From CAVPTL01 sp963727235 (GTDB taxonomy: Bacteria; Actinomycetota; Thermoleophilia; Gaiellales; JAICJC01), in contig CAVSFZ010000026.1 of the NCBI GenBank assembly GCA_963727235.1, positions 62,001 to 126,000 of the forward strand: a stretch of DNA of 64,000 nt. The letters run 5' to 3'. How positions within the stretch are numbered: the first letter of the stretch is position 1; every line of letters begins with the position of its first letter. The notes under the pieces are model-generated. The model did no database searches and had not been told where the DNA came from. It was given only the letters and a program-made list of their open reading frames with translations. Made by a program: the position numbers and the translations under genes. Shown here one piece after another: positions 57,001-64,000 of the stretch.

Positions 57001-57796
57001 GCATTTCCCACTGGGTGAGGGGTTCGAGGCGGGCGCCCAGCGCTCGGAGGAGCGCCGAGCCGTCCTCCCAGTCCTCCGGCATCAGAGCGGGCACGCTGAT
57101 CCGGGTCGCCGGAAGGGCGCGGATCAGGGCGGTCGCCCGTCCCTGGCGACGGACGGCGGGATCGACGGCCAGCGCGTACAGCCACAGCTTGCGGCCCCGC
57201 ACCTTGGTCACGGCCACGGTGTCGTCCCCCAGGGCATACGCCGGCAGCTGCAGCAACGTCTCGGGCTGAAGCTGCCAGGGAGCGTCCGGCCACCCCCAGT
57301 CGCGCAGTCTGCGCACCGCCTCGGCCGGCGCAATCGCCTCCGCGCGGGAGGATCTGCGCAGCGACTGGCGTCGCAGGCTCCAACCCACCAGCTTGCGGCG
57401 AAGCTCGAAGCCGTGCTTTTGGTACAGCGCGATCGCGCCGGAGTTCTGCTCCAGCACCTCCAGCCCCACCTGCTCGGCGCCGGCCTCGCGCAATGACTCG
57501 AGTGTCCGCTCGAGCACCGCACTGCCAATCCCCCGGCGGCGGTGTGCGATCACCGTACCCTCCCCCCGGATGCTGCCCCGCGATCCCCGCACCGCTCCCA
57601 GGCAGAACGCAACCAGGGCGCCCTCCGCGTAGGCGCCCCAGGAGAGCGCCATCGAGACTCCGGTCTCCCGCAGATACACCGACAGCGCGACCTCATCAAG
57701 GGCCGCCGGAACGGGGTAGTCCGAGAAGGCATCCTGCTGGCACTCCACGATCCGAGAGAGCTGCTCACGCTCGAGCGATCGGAGCTCCACCGCCAT
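56993..57796 (-). CDS. Two-domain GNAT acetyltransferase
   Basis: A 267-residue protein with tandem GNAT domains. The first (about 1-135) is complete: acetyl-CoA loop AHRRRGIGSAVLERTLES and GAIALYQKHGFELRR. The second (about 165-267) has YALAVDPAVRRQGRATALI but ends soon after, without the usual Y-x-x-x-GF segment, so it may be degenerate or structural. The substrate is unknown. ATG 57796 lies 5 nt after the xerD stop, so they are co-transcribed. The stop codon is provided by palindrome copy 4. Confidence 0.75.
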   Translation of the reverse strand: MAVELRSLEREQLSRIVECQQDAFSDYPVPAALDEVALSVYLRETGVSMALSWGAYAEGALVAFCLGAVRGSRGSIRGEGTVIAHRRRGIGSAVLERTLESLREAGAEQVGLEVLEQNSGAIALYQKHGFELRRKLVGWSLRRQSLRRSSRAEAIAPAEAVRRLRDWGWPDAPWQLQPETLLQLPAYALGDDTVAVTKVRGRKLWLYALAVDPAVRRQGRATALIRALPATRISVPALMPEDWEDGSALLRALGARLEPLTQWEMRE

Positions 57797-57801
57797 CGGG
57801 C

Positions 57802-58683
57802 TTACGCCCGCGGATGCGCCTTGAAGTACGCCTTGCGCACGTGGTCGGCGGAGACGTGCGTATACACCTGGGTGGTCTCGATGCTCGCATGCCCGAGCAT
57901 CTCCTGGACGCTTCGCAGATCGCAGCCGCCCTCGATCAGATGGGTCGCGAACGAGTGCCGAAGCGTATGCGGTGTGACTTCCTTGGTCACACCGGCCGCG
58001 CGGGCGTGGTCTCGCACCAGCTGGAACACCGCCTGGCGGGTGATCCCCTGGCCGCGATGGTTGAGGAACAGCACGTCGCCACGCTGCAGTCGCCCCAGGT
58101 ACGGCCGGCCGCGCTGAAGGTACAGGCGGGCGGCCTCGGTGGCGCTCTTGCCCATCGGCACCACCCGCTGCTTCGCGCCCTTGCCCATGCACCGCACCAT
58201 GCCCTCGCCCAGATCCACATCTGACACCCGCAGCGACACCAGCTCCGAGACGCGCAGACCGGCGCCGTACAGGAGCTCCAGCATCGCCCGATCGCGCAGG
58301 CCCCGAGGGCTTCCGTCGGGGCGGGTCACGATCGCCTCAGCCTCGGCCTTGGTCAGGGGTTCGGGCAGACGGCGTCCGAGTCGCGGCAAGGTGACGCTGC
58401 GGCCGGCATCGGCCCGCGCCCCCTCCCGTGCACGATGCTTGAGGAATGCCCGCACTGCCGCCAGGCGCCGGCGAACCGTTGCCGGAGAAAGACCGCGATC
58501 CGACAGCGCCACCGCATAGTCGTCCAGCACCGAGACCTGCAGCGTGTCGGGATCGGCGTGCTCGGTGAAGTCGCCAAGGTCGATCAGGTCACGGCGATAA
58601 GCCTCGACCGTGTGCGGCGATGCCCCTCGCTCGAGTTGCAGGTGGGTCAGAAAGTCTTGAAGGGTGGCGTCGTACGAACTCAT
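57802..58683 (-). CDS. xerD: Tyrosine recombinase XerD-type
   Basis: About 293 residues. The N-terminal SAM-like core-binding domain (FLTHLQLERGASPHTVEAYRR) precedes the catalytic domain with Arg in LYGAGLRVSELVSLR, HTLRHSFATHL and the nucleophile Tyr in SIETTQVYTHV. It resolves chromosome dimers at dif with its partner. I use ATG 58683, which fits XerD N-termini; a GTG at 58701 is in frame. The XerC/XerD distinction is not certain from sequence alone. No phage or integron context is present. Confidence 0.9.
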   Translation of the reverse strand: MSSYDATLQDFLTHLQLERGASPHTVEAYRRDLIDLGDFTEHADPDTLQVSVLDDYAVALSDRGLSPATVRRRLAAVRAFLKHRAREGARADAGRSVTLPRLGRRLPEPLTKAEAEAIVTRPDGSPRGLRDRAMLELLYGAGLRVSELVSLRVSDVDLGEGMVRCMGKGAKQRVVPMGKSATEAARLYLQRGRPYLGRLQRGDVLFLNHRGQGITRQAVFQLVRDHARAAGVTKEVTPHTLRHSFATHLIEGGCDLRSVQEMLGHASIETTQVYTHVSADHVRKAYFKAHPRA

Positions 58684-58731
58684 ACCGGGGAGGTTCGTCA
58701 CTCCCCCGCGATGTCCTGCGAGCCGTTGTGA

Positions 58732-59847
58732 TCAGATCGCGACGGCCTGCTCGAGTGGCGTATACGGGAGCCCCACAGCCTCTGCCACCGGTTCACAGGT
58801 GATCGCGCCGGCAGCCACGTTGACCCCCAGCCGAAGCGCGGAGTCGTCGGCCAGCGCCCGCTCCAGCCCCTTGTTTGCGATCGCCTCCACGTACGGCAAG
58901 GTGACGTTGGTGAGCCCCCAGGTGGAGGTGATCGGCACCGCCCCGGGCATGTTTGCCACGCAGTAGTGCACGACGTCGTCGACAACGTAGATCGGATCCG
59001 AGTGGGTGGTCGGACGCGAGGTCTCAAAACAGCCGCCCTGATCGATTGCGACATCCACCAGCACCGACCCCGGCTTCATCGCCGAGAGCATCTCGCGACT
59101 GACCAGGTGCGGCGCCTTGGCGCCGTGGATCAGCACACCGCCGATCACCAGGTCGGCCTCCGGCAGCGCCGCCTCGATGCCATGGCGGTTCGACATCTGC
59201 AACAGCACCGTGCGTCCCAGGCTCACATCCAGTTCCCGCATGCGATCGACCGAACGCTCGAACACCGTCACATCCGCCTGCATCCCCTGGGCGATCAGCG
59301 CGGCGTTGTAGCCGACGATGCCACCCCCCAGCACGAGCACCTTGGCCGGGAGCACGCCGGGAACGCCGCCCATCAGGCGACCCCTGCCGCCGAACGGCTT
59401 CATCAGGTAGTAGGCGCCCACCTGGGCCGACAGCCGTCCGGCCACCTCGCTCATCGGCGCCAGCAGCGGCAGCCGCCGGTCGGGCGTCTCCACCGTCTCA
59501 TAGGCGATGCAGGTCGCTCCCGTTCCTGCCAGCCCGCGGGTCAGCTCTGCCGCCGCGGCCAGGTGCAGGTAGGTGAAAAGGATCTTCCCGGGTTGAAGCC
59601 GCTGCCATTCGCCGTCCAGCGGCTCCTTGACCTTCAGCACCATGTCGGAGTCCGACCACACGTCGTCCACCGACACGACCGTGGCACCGGCGGCGCGATA
59701 GTCGTCGTCGCTCATCGAGCTTCCCTCGCCGGCACCCTGCTCGATCAGCACCCGGTGGCCGTGACTCACCAGCTCGACCACGCCGGCTGTGGTCAGCGCA
59801 ACCCGGTACTCGTCCGGCTTGATCTCTCTCGCAACTCCGATGTTCAT
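58732..59847 (-). CDS. ald: Alanine dehydrogenase
   Basis: A 371-residue NAD-dependent enzyme. Landmarks are VAREIKPDEYRVALTTAGVVE in part, MVLKVKEP with the catalytic Lys, TYLHLAAA, the Rossmann motif VLVLGGGIVGYNAALIAQGM and VDVAIDQGGCFETSRPTTH. It interconverts alanine and pyruvate plus ammonia. The ribosome binding site GGAGGGCAGG precedes the ATG, so this gene is leadered. It lies between the M20 peptidase and xerD. Confidence 0.95.
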   Translation of the reverse strand: MNIGVAREIKPDEYRVALTTAGVVELVSHGHRVLIEQGAGEGSSMSDDDYRAAGATVVSVDDVWSDSDMVLKVKEPLDGEWQRLQPGKILFTYLHLAAAAELTRGLAGTGATCIAYETVETPDRRLPLLAPMSEVAGRLSAQVGAYYLMKPFGGRGRLMGGVPGVLPAKVLVLGGGIVGYNAALIAQGMQADVTVFERSVDRMRELDVSLGRTVLLQMSNRHGIEAALPEADLVIGGVLIHGAKAPHLVSREMLSAMKPGSVLVDVAIDQGGCFETSRPTTHSDPIYVVDDVVHYCVANMPGAVPITSTWGLTNVTLPYVEAIANKGLERALADDSALRLGVNVAAGAITCEPVAEAVGLPYTPLEQAVAI

Positions 59848-59862
59848 GAACCTGCCCTCCGG

Positions 59863-60993
59863 TCAGCGCGGCTGAGGATTCTCGAGCGATCTCGCTTGGG
59901 TGATCAGCTCCAGCGTAACCGCTGTCATGGCCTCGAGGTCGGACACCGTGATGTGCTCCGATGCGGTGTGGATCTCGGCCATGCCGTTGCACAGGTTGAC
60001 GCACGGCATTCCGGCGGCGTTGAAGACGTTGGCATCCGACCCGCCGCCCGACTCGAGCGACGCCGGTGTATGGCCCCGCGCTGCCAGTGCCGCCGTGGCG
60101 AGGCGCACGGCGGGATGTGAGCGCGAGAAGCGATAGCCCTCGTACTCCGACGTGATCGTGGATTCGAGTTGGCACTCGTACAGGTTGGCGGCGTGGGTGG
60201 CGACGTCGAGCATCTCCCGAGCCACGGCCGCAACCCGATCCGGGTCGCGGCTGCGGGCCTCCGCCATCACCGTGCACTCGGGCGGGACGATGTTTCCGGC
60301 AATCCCGCCGCGAATCAGCCCGACGTTGGCGGTCGTCTCCGAATCGATCCGGCCCAGCCGCATGTCGGCGACGGCGCGGGCCGCGGCGGCGATGGCACTT
60401 CTCCCCTGCTCCGGGGCGATCCCCGAATGGGCCGCCCGGCCCTGGAAGTGCAGGCGCAGGGTGCGCTGTGTGGGGGCGGCCATCACGATGTTGCCGATCG
60501 GTGCCGCGTGGTCGTAGCAGTAGCCGAACGCGGCTCGCAGACGTGAGACATCGAACTGCTTGGCACCGCGCAGGCCCACCTCCTCCATCGGCGTCAGCAC
60601 CAGCTCGATCCCCGAGTGGTCGATGCGGTCGGCCACCACCTGCTCGACGGCCGCCACCATGGCAGCGACCGCCGCCTTGTTATCAGCTCCCAGGATCGTC
60701 TCCTCGGCGTTGACCACCACGCCGTTTCGCACCTCGGGCCGGATCGGGGCGGTGGCAGGCACGGTGTCGAGGTGGGCATTCAGGAAGATCGGCGTGCCGG
60801 TGTCGACGGTGGGCGCCAGCCGGGCGTACAGATTCCCGATCTGCGAACCGATGGCCGCCCCGGCCGCGTCCTCGTCCACCTCCACCCCGACCGCCGCCAG
60901 GCGGGCGGCGACCACATCGGCGACCGCCCGTTCCTCGCCGGGCGGGCTGGAGATCCCCGCCAACTCGAGGAACAGGTCGAGCACCGGGGTCAC
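59863..60993 (-). CDS. M20 family metallopeptidase, PepT-like
   Basis: A 376-residue dizinc peptidase: HLDTVP, then GADNKAAVAAM with the bridging Asp, MEEVGLRGA with the catalytic Glu, YDHAAPIG, and the final His in EIHTASEHITV; a dimerisation domain lies about 180-290. By family it is a tripeptidase or carboxypeptidase-like enzyme. The GTG at 60993 shares GTGA with the M32 peptidase stop, so two peptidases are made together, probably feeding amino acids to ald and related catabolism. Confidence 0.88.
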   Translation of the reverse strand: MTPVLDLFLELAGISSPPGEERAVADVVAARLAAVGVEVDEDAAGAAIGSQIGNLYARLAPTVDTGTPIFLNAHLDTVPATAPIRPEVRNGVVVNAEETILGADNKAAVAAMVAAVEQVVADRIDHSGIELVLTPMEEVGLRGAKQFDVSRLRAAFGYCYDHAAPIGNIVMAAPTQRTLRLHFQGRAAHSGIAPEQGRSAIAAAARAVADMRLGRIDSETTANVGLIRGGIAGNIVPPECTVMAEARSRDPDRVAAVAREMLDVATHAANLYECQLESTITSEYEGYRFSRSHPAVRLATAALAARGHTPASLESGGGSDANVFNAAGMPCVNLCNGMAEIHTASEHITVSDLEAMTAVTLELITQARSLENPQPR

Positions 60994-62498
60994 GCGGGTG
61001 CCAATCCGTACAGCGGACCGAACTTGGCCCACAGGTAGCGCATCAGCGGCCGGTGATCGAGCGCTCCCCCCGTCACTCGCTCGATCAGCTCAGGGCCCTC
61101 GTACAGCGACCCGGGCTGATGGATGTGCTCTCGCAGCCAGCCCAACAGCGGCCCGAACTCGCCGACGGCGATCTGACCATCGACGTCAGGCAGGTCGCGA
61201 CGCAGCCGCTCCCACAGCATGGCCGAGTAGATCGTTCCCAGGGTATAGGTCGGGAAGTACCCGAACGCGCCGCCCGACCAGTGGGTGTCCTGAAGCACGC
61301 CGTCGCCGTCGTGCGGCGGGCGGATCCCGAGGTGGCGCTGATACGCGTCGTTCCACGCGCCGGGGAGATCGGCGACCTCGAGCTCGCCGCGCATCAACGC
61401 CAGCTCCAGCTCGAACCGGATCAGCACGTGCAGGTTGTAGGTGACCTCGTCTGCGTCCACCCGGATCAGGGAGGCCCGCACGGTGTTGACGTGGCGGTAG
61501 ACGTCCTCCGGGGAGGTGCCGGCCATCGGCGCCCCCAGGACATCACAGATCACGGGCGTGTAGTGCTGCCAGAAGCCGCGGCTGCGCCCGACCACGTTCT
61601 CCCACAACCGCGACTGCGACTCGTGCAGCCCGAGCGACGGCGGAGAGCTGACCGGGAGGTCCTCATAGGCCTGGTCCATGCCCTGCTCGTACAGCCCGTG
61701 GCCGGCCTCGTGGATCGTGCCCATCACCGATGGGAACGGGTCGTCGGCATACATCCGGGTGGTGATCCTGACGTCGCGAATGGCGATTGCCGTCGAGAAG
61801 GGATGGGCGGAGAGATCCAGCCGCCCCGACTCCAGGTCGTATCCGAGATCCGGCAGTATCCGCAGGCTGAATCGCATCTGGGCGTCGTCGGGAAACGTTC
61901 TCCCGGCAAACGGCGGAGCCGGCAGCGGTTCCGCCGCAAGGATCTGATCCAGCAGCTCCGAGAGATCGCCCATGAGCGCCGCGAACATCGGCTCCACCTG
62001 CGCCGTGCGCATCCCCGGCTCGTAGTCCTCGAGCAGCGCGTCGTAGCGCTCGCCGTCGTGACCGAGCAGGTCGGCCTGCTCGCGCTTGAGCGCCACCATC
62101 TCCTCCAGATGGGGCTGAAACAGCGCGAAGTCCTGCTGCGCTCGAGCCTCCTGCCACACGACGTTTCCACGCGTGGCAGTCATCCCGATCCGCCGCACCA
62201 GCTCGTCGGGCAGCCGCAGCGAACGATCGCGGTCGTGCCGCACCAGCCTCACGACCGCCGCCTGGTGGGGGTCCAGCGGTCCGCCCTCGGCCGCGTCCAG
62301 CAGCTCCCCCAGCTCGGGGGCGATCATCTGACGGTGCCGCAGCACTGCCACCGTCGACGTCGCCCGCGCTCTGGCCTCCACCCCGCCGGTGGGCATCGTC
62401 GTCTGACGATCCCACGAGAGCAGCGCCAGCACACGACCCAGCTCACCCAGCTCGCGCACGCGCTGCTCGAGCGCTTCCCAGGTCTCCTCGGCGGTCAC
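60990..62498 (-). CDS. Thermostable carboxypeptidase, M32 (Taq) family
   Basis: A 502-residue zinc metallocarboxypeptidase. The HExxH site is TIHEAGHGLYEQG, followed by the third ligand region LGLHESQSRLWENVVGRS; downstream are VTYNLHVLIRFELELALM and GYFPTYTLGTIYSAML. It trims C-terminal residues from peptides in the cytoplasm. It lies 4 nt after pyrG and overlaps the M20 gene, forming a pyrG-M32-M20 unit. Confidence 0.93.
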   Translation of the reverse strand: MTAEETWEALEQRVRELGELGRVLALLSWDRQTTMPTGGVEARARATSTVAVLRHRQMIAPELGELLDAAEGGPLDPHQAAVVRLVRHDRDRSLRLPDELVRRIGMTATRGNVVWQEARAQQDFALFQPHLEEMVALKREQADLLGHDGERYDALLEDYEPGMRTAQVEPMFAALMGDLSELLDQILAAEPLPAPPFAGRTFPDDAQMRFSLRILPDLGYDLESGRLDLSAHPFSTAIAIRDVRITTRMYADDPFPSVMGTIHEAGHGLYEQGMDQAYEDLPVSSPPSLGLHESQSRLWENVVGRSRGFWQHYTPVICDVLGAPMAGTSPEDVYRHVNTVRASLIRVDADEVTYNLHVLIRFELELALMRGELEVADLPGAWNDAYQRHLGIRPPHDGDGVLQDTHWSGGAFGYFPTYTLGTIYSAMLWERLRRDLPDVDGQIAVGEFGPLLGWLREHIHQPGSLYEGPELIERVTGGALDHRPLMRYLWAKFGPLYGLAPA

Positions 62499-62502
62499 CT
62501 GG

Positions 62503-64000
62503 CTAGGAACTTGCCGTCTTGCTCTCGGACTCGGACAACCGCTCAGCCGTCTCGTCCTCGTCGTCGTGACGGGCGACCGCCGCCCCCACGAAGTCCCGGA
62601 ACAGCGGCTGTGGCCGGTTGGGCCGCGATTTGAACTCGGGGTGATACTGGCTGGCGCAGAACCAGGGATGCTCGGGCAGCTCGATGATCTCGACCAGCCG
62701 CTCGTCCGGGGATGTACCGGCGATGATCAATCCCTTGGACACCAACCGCGGGCGCAGGGTGTTGTTGACCTCGTAACGGTGGCGGTGGCGCTCGTACACC
62801 ACCGGCTCACCGTAGGCCTCGTAGGCACGGGTGCCGGCGACCACCTTGACCGGGTCGGAGCCCAGTCTCATGGTGCCGCCCATGTCCTCGATCTCTTTCT
62901 GCTCGGGCAGCAGGTCGATTACCGGATACGGCGTCTCGGGGTCGAACTCGCTCGAGTTGGCACCCTCCAGACCGACCACGTGGCGGGCGAACTCGACCAC
63001 GGCGACCTGCATCCCCAGGCACACCCCCAGGAACGGCACCTGGTTCTCGCGGGCGAAGCGCACGGCTGCGATCTTGCCCTCGATCCCGCGAATGCCGAAT
63101 CCACCCGGTATCAGGATGCCGTCAGCCTGCGACAGGCGCCGCTCGGCCTCGTCCCAGGAGAGCGTCTCGGCATCCACCCAGATGATCTCGAGCTTGGCGC
63201 CGTGATGGATGGCCGAGTGGTTCAGCGCTTCAACCACGGACAGGTAGGCGTCTTGAAGCTGCACGTACTTGCCCACCAGGGCGATCCGGACGACGCCGGT
63301 GGCCGAACGCACCCGATCGACCATTGCCTCCCACTCGCGCATGTCGGGCGGCCCCGTGACCAGCCCCAACCGGTCACACACCAGCCGGTCGAGCCCTTCG
63401 GCCTGCATCATGGGCGGGATGTAGTAGATGTTCTCGGCGTCGGGAGCCGAGATCACGGCGTCCACCGAGACGTCGGCAAACAACGCGATCTTCTCGCGGA
63501 TGTCGCTGTCCAGCGGATGCTTGGATCGGCACACGATCACATCGGGGGCGATACCGATCCGGCGCAGCTCCTGCACCGAGTGCTGGGTGGGCTTGGTCTT
63601 GAGTTCTCCTGCCACCTCGATGTACGGCACCAGGGTGCAGTGGATGTACATCACGTTGTCGCGGCCGATCTGATTTCGGAACTGGCGGATGGCCTCGAGG
63701 AAGGGCAGGCTCTCGATGTCGCCGACGGTGCCGCCGATCTCGGTGATGACCACGTCCACGTCGCCGGAGCTGGCGACACGCTGCACGCGCGACTTGATCT
63801 CGTCGGTGACGTGCGGGATCACCTGGACGGTCGAGCCCAGGTACTCGCCCTTGCGCTCCTTGCGGATGATCGTGTTGTAGATCGACCCGGTGGTGTGGTT
63901 GGAGTTCCGCGACAGGAACTCGTCCACGAACCGCTCGTAGTGCCCCAGGTCGAGATCGGTCTCGGCGCCGTCCTCGGTGACGAACACCTCACCGTGCTGG
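62503..64000 (-). CDS. pyrG: CTP synthase, 5' partial
   Basis: At least 498 residues are visible; the gene continues beyond the window end (the first visible codons read QHGEVFVTEDGAETDLDLGHY), so the N-terminal P-loop is outside. The synthase domain continues to about the VRIALVGKYVQLQDAY linker. The class I glutamine amidotransferase domain has its nucleophile Cys in FLGVCLGMQ and the His/Glu pair in CASQYHPEFKSRP. It aminates UTP to CTP, the substrate of cdsA. An acidic/Ser tail follows the conserved end. Confidence 0.95.
   Translation of the reverse strand, partial: QHGEVFVTEDGAETDLDLGHYERFVDEFLSRNSNHTTGSIYNTIIRKERKGEYLGSTVQVIPHVTDEIKSRVQRVASSGDVDVVITEIGGTVGDIESLPFLEAIRQFRNQIGRDNVMYIHCTLVPYIEVAGELKTKPTQHSVQELRRIGIAPDVIVCRSKHPLDSDIREKIALFADVSVDAVISAPDAENIYYIPPMMQAEGLDRLVCDRLGLVTGPPDMREWEAMVDRVRSATGVVRIALVGKYVQLQDAYLSVVEALNHSAIHHGAKLEIIWVDAETLSWDEAERRLSQADGILIPGGFGIRGIEGKIAAVRFARENQVPFLGVCLGMQVAVVEFARHVVGLEGANSSEFDPETPYPVIDLLPEQKEIEDMGGTMRLGSDPVKVVAGTRAYEAYGEPVVYERHRHRYEVNNTLRPRLVSKGLIIAGTSPDERLVEIIELPEHPWFCASQYHPEFKSRPNRPQPLFRDFVGAAVARHDDEDETAERLSESESKTASS

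Noticed and set aside
1..64000. tRNA, rRNA or insertion sequence genes
   Set aside because: No cloverleaf with a TTC-type T arm, no rRNA sequence and no transposase or terminal inverted repeats were recognised in the intergenic regions. A tool-based scan was not possible.

Overview
The window is about 64 kb of very GC-rich bacterial chromosome, densely packed with genes and overwhelmingly core in character. Gene content and order (rpsB-tsf-pyrH-frr-uppS-cdsA-dxr-rseP, then ispG; sepF/divIVA with yggS, yfiH and proC; xerD; pyrG), the Gram-positive/actinobacterial form of the LexA box, a MurA with Asp at the fosfomycin-target position, and two secreted protein families that I associate with Thermoleophilia all point to an actinomycetote, most likely class Thermoleophilia (Solirubrobacterales/Gaiellales-like). 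This placement is an inference from reading; no search was run. I found no tRNA, rRNA, IS element, prophage or CRISPR array.

Layout. 1-3.2 kb: end of an exopolysaccharide cluster (degenerate Wzz/BY-kinase, Wzy-like polymerase, cupin-TPR protein). 3.2-7.1 kb, minus strand: sugar/alditol-phosphate nucleotidyltransferase, amine oxidase, rluB-scpB-scpA. 7.1-11.5 kb: N-acetylglutamate-synthase-like acetyltransferase, replicative dnaE, small membrane protein. 11.7-20 kb, minus: ispG, then a translationally coupled run rpsB-tsf-pyrH-frr-uppS-cdsA-orf-dxr-rseP linking ribosome assembly, UMP synthesis, isoprenoid/undecaprenyl and phospholipid precursors and envelope-stress proteolysis. 20-28.2 kb, minus: rluD, lspA, dksA-like, divIVA, yggT, proC, sepF, yggS, yfiH and a DHH-CBS-nucleotidyltransferase fusion. 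28-34.8 kb: ridA-hisD, murA, HD protein, class V aminotransferase, EEP nuclease, DedA. 34.8-43.9 kb: an SOS mutagenesis island (imuB, a DUF6504-like gene, dnaE2), with three LexA boxes, interrupted by ctaA, a secreted propeller protein and small genes. 43.9-46 kb: small membrane and secreted proteins of unknown function. 46-50 kb: comB-like, pyruvate phosphate dikinase and its bifunctional regulator. 50-54.5 kb: glyQS, recO, mutM. 54.5-57 kb: deoA-deoB. 57-64 kb: two-domain acetyltransferase, xerD, ald, M20 and M32 peptidases and the 3' part of pyrG.

Two architectural themes run through the window. Operon genes are joined by 4-nt GTGA/ATGA or 8-nt overlaps. By contrast, at least 22 genes that begin a transcription unit or restart expression have a TANNNT hexamer ending only 6-10 nt before the start codon, the signature of leaderless mRNAs.

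The most interesting observations are the SOS-controlled mutasome set with three LexA boxes, one of them inside a coding sequence just after a leaderless start, and a family of four 33-bp palindromes with a constant core. The arms of these palindromes vary in a compensatory way, and three of the four copies supply the stop codon of the adjacent gene.
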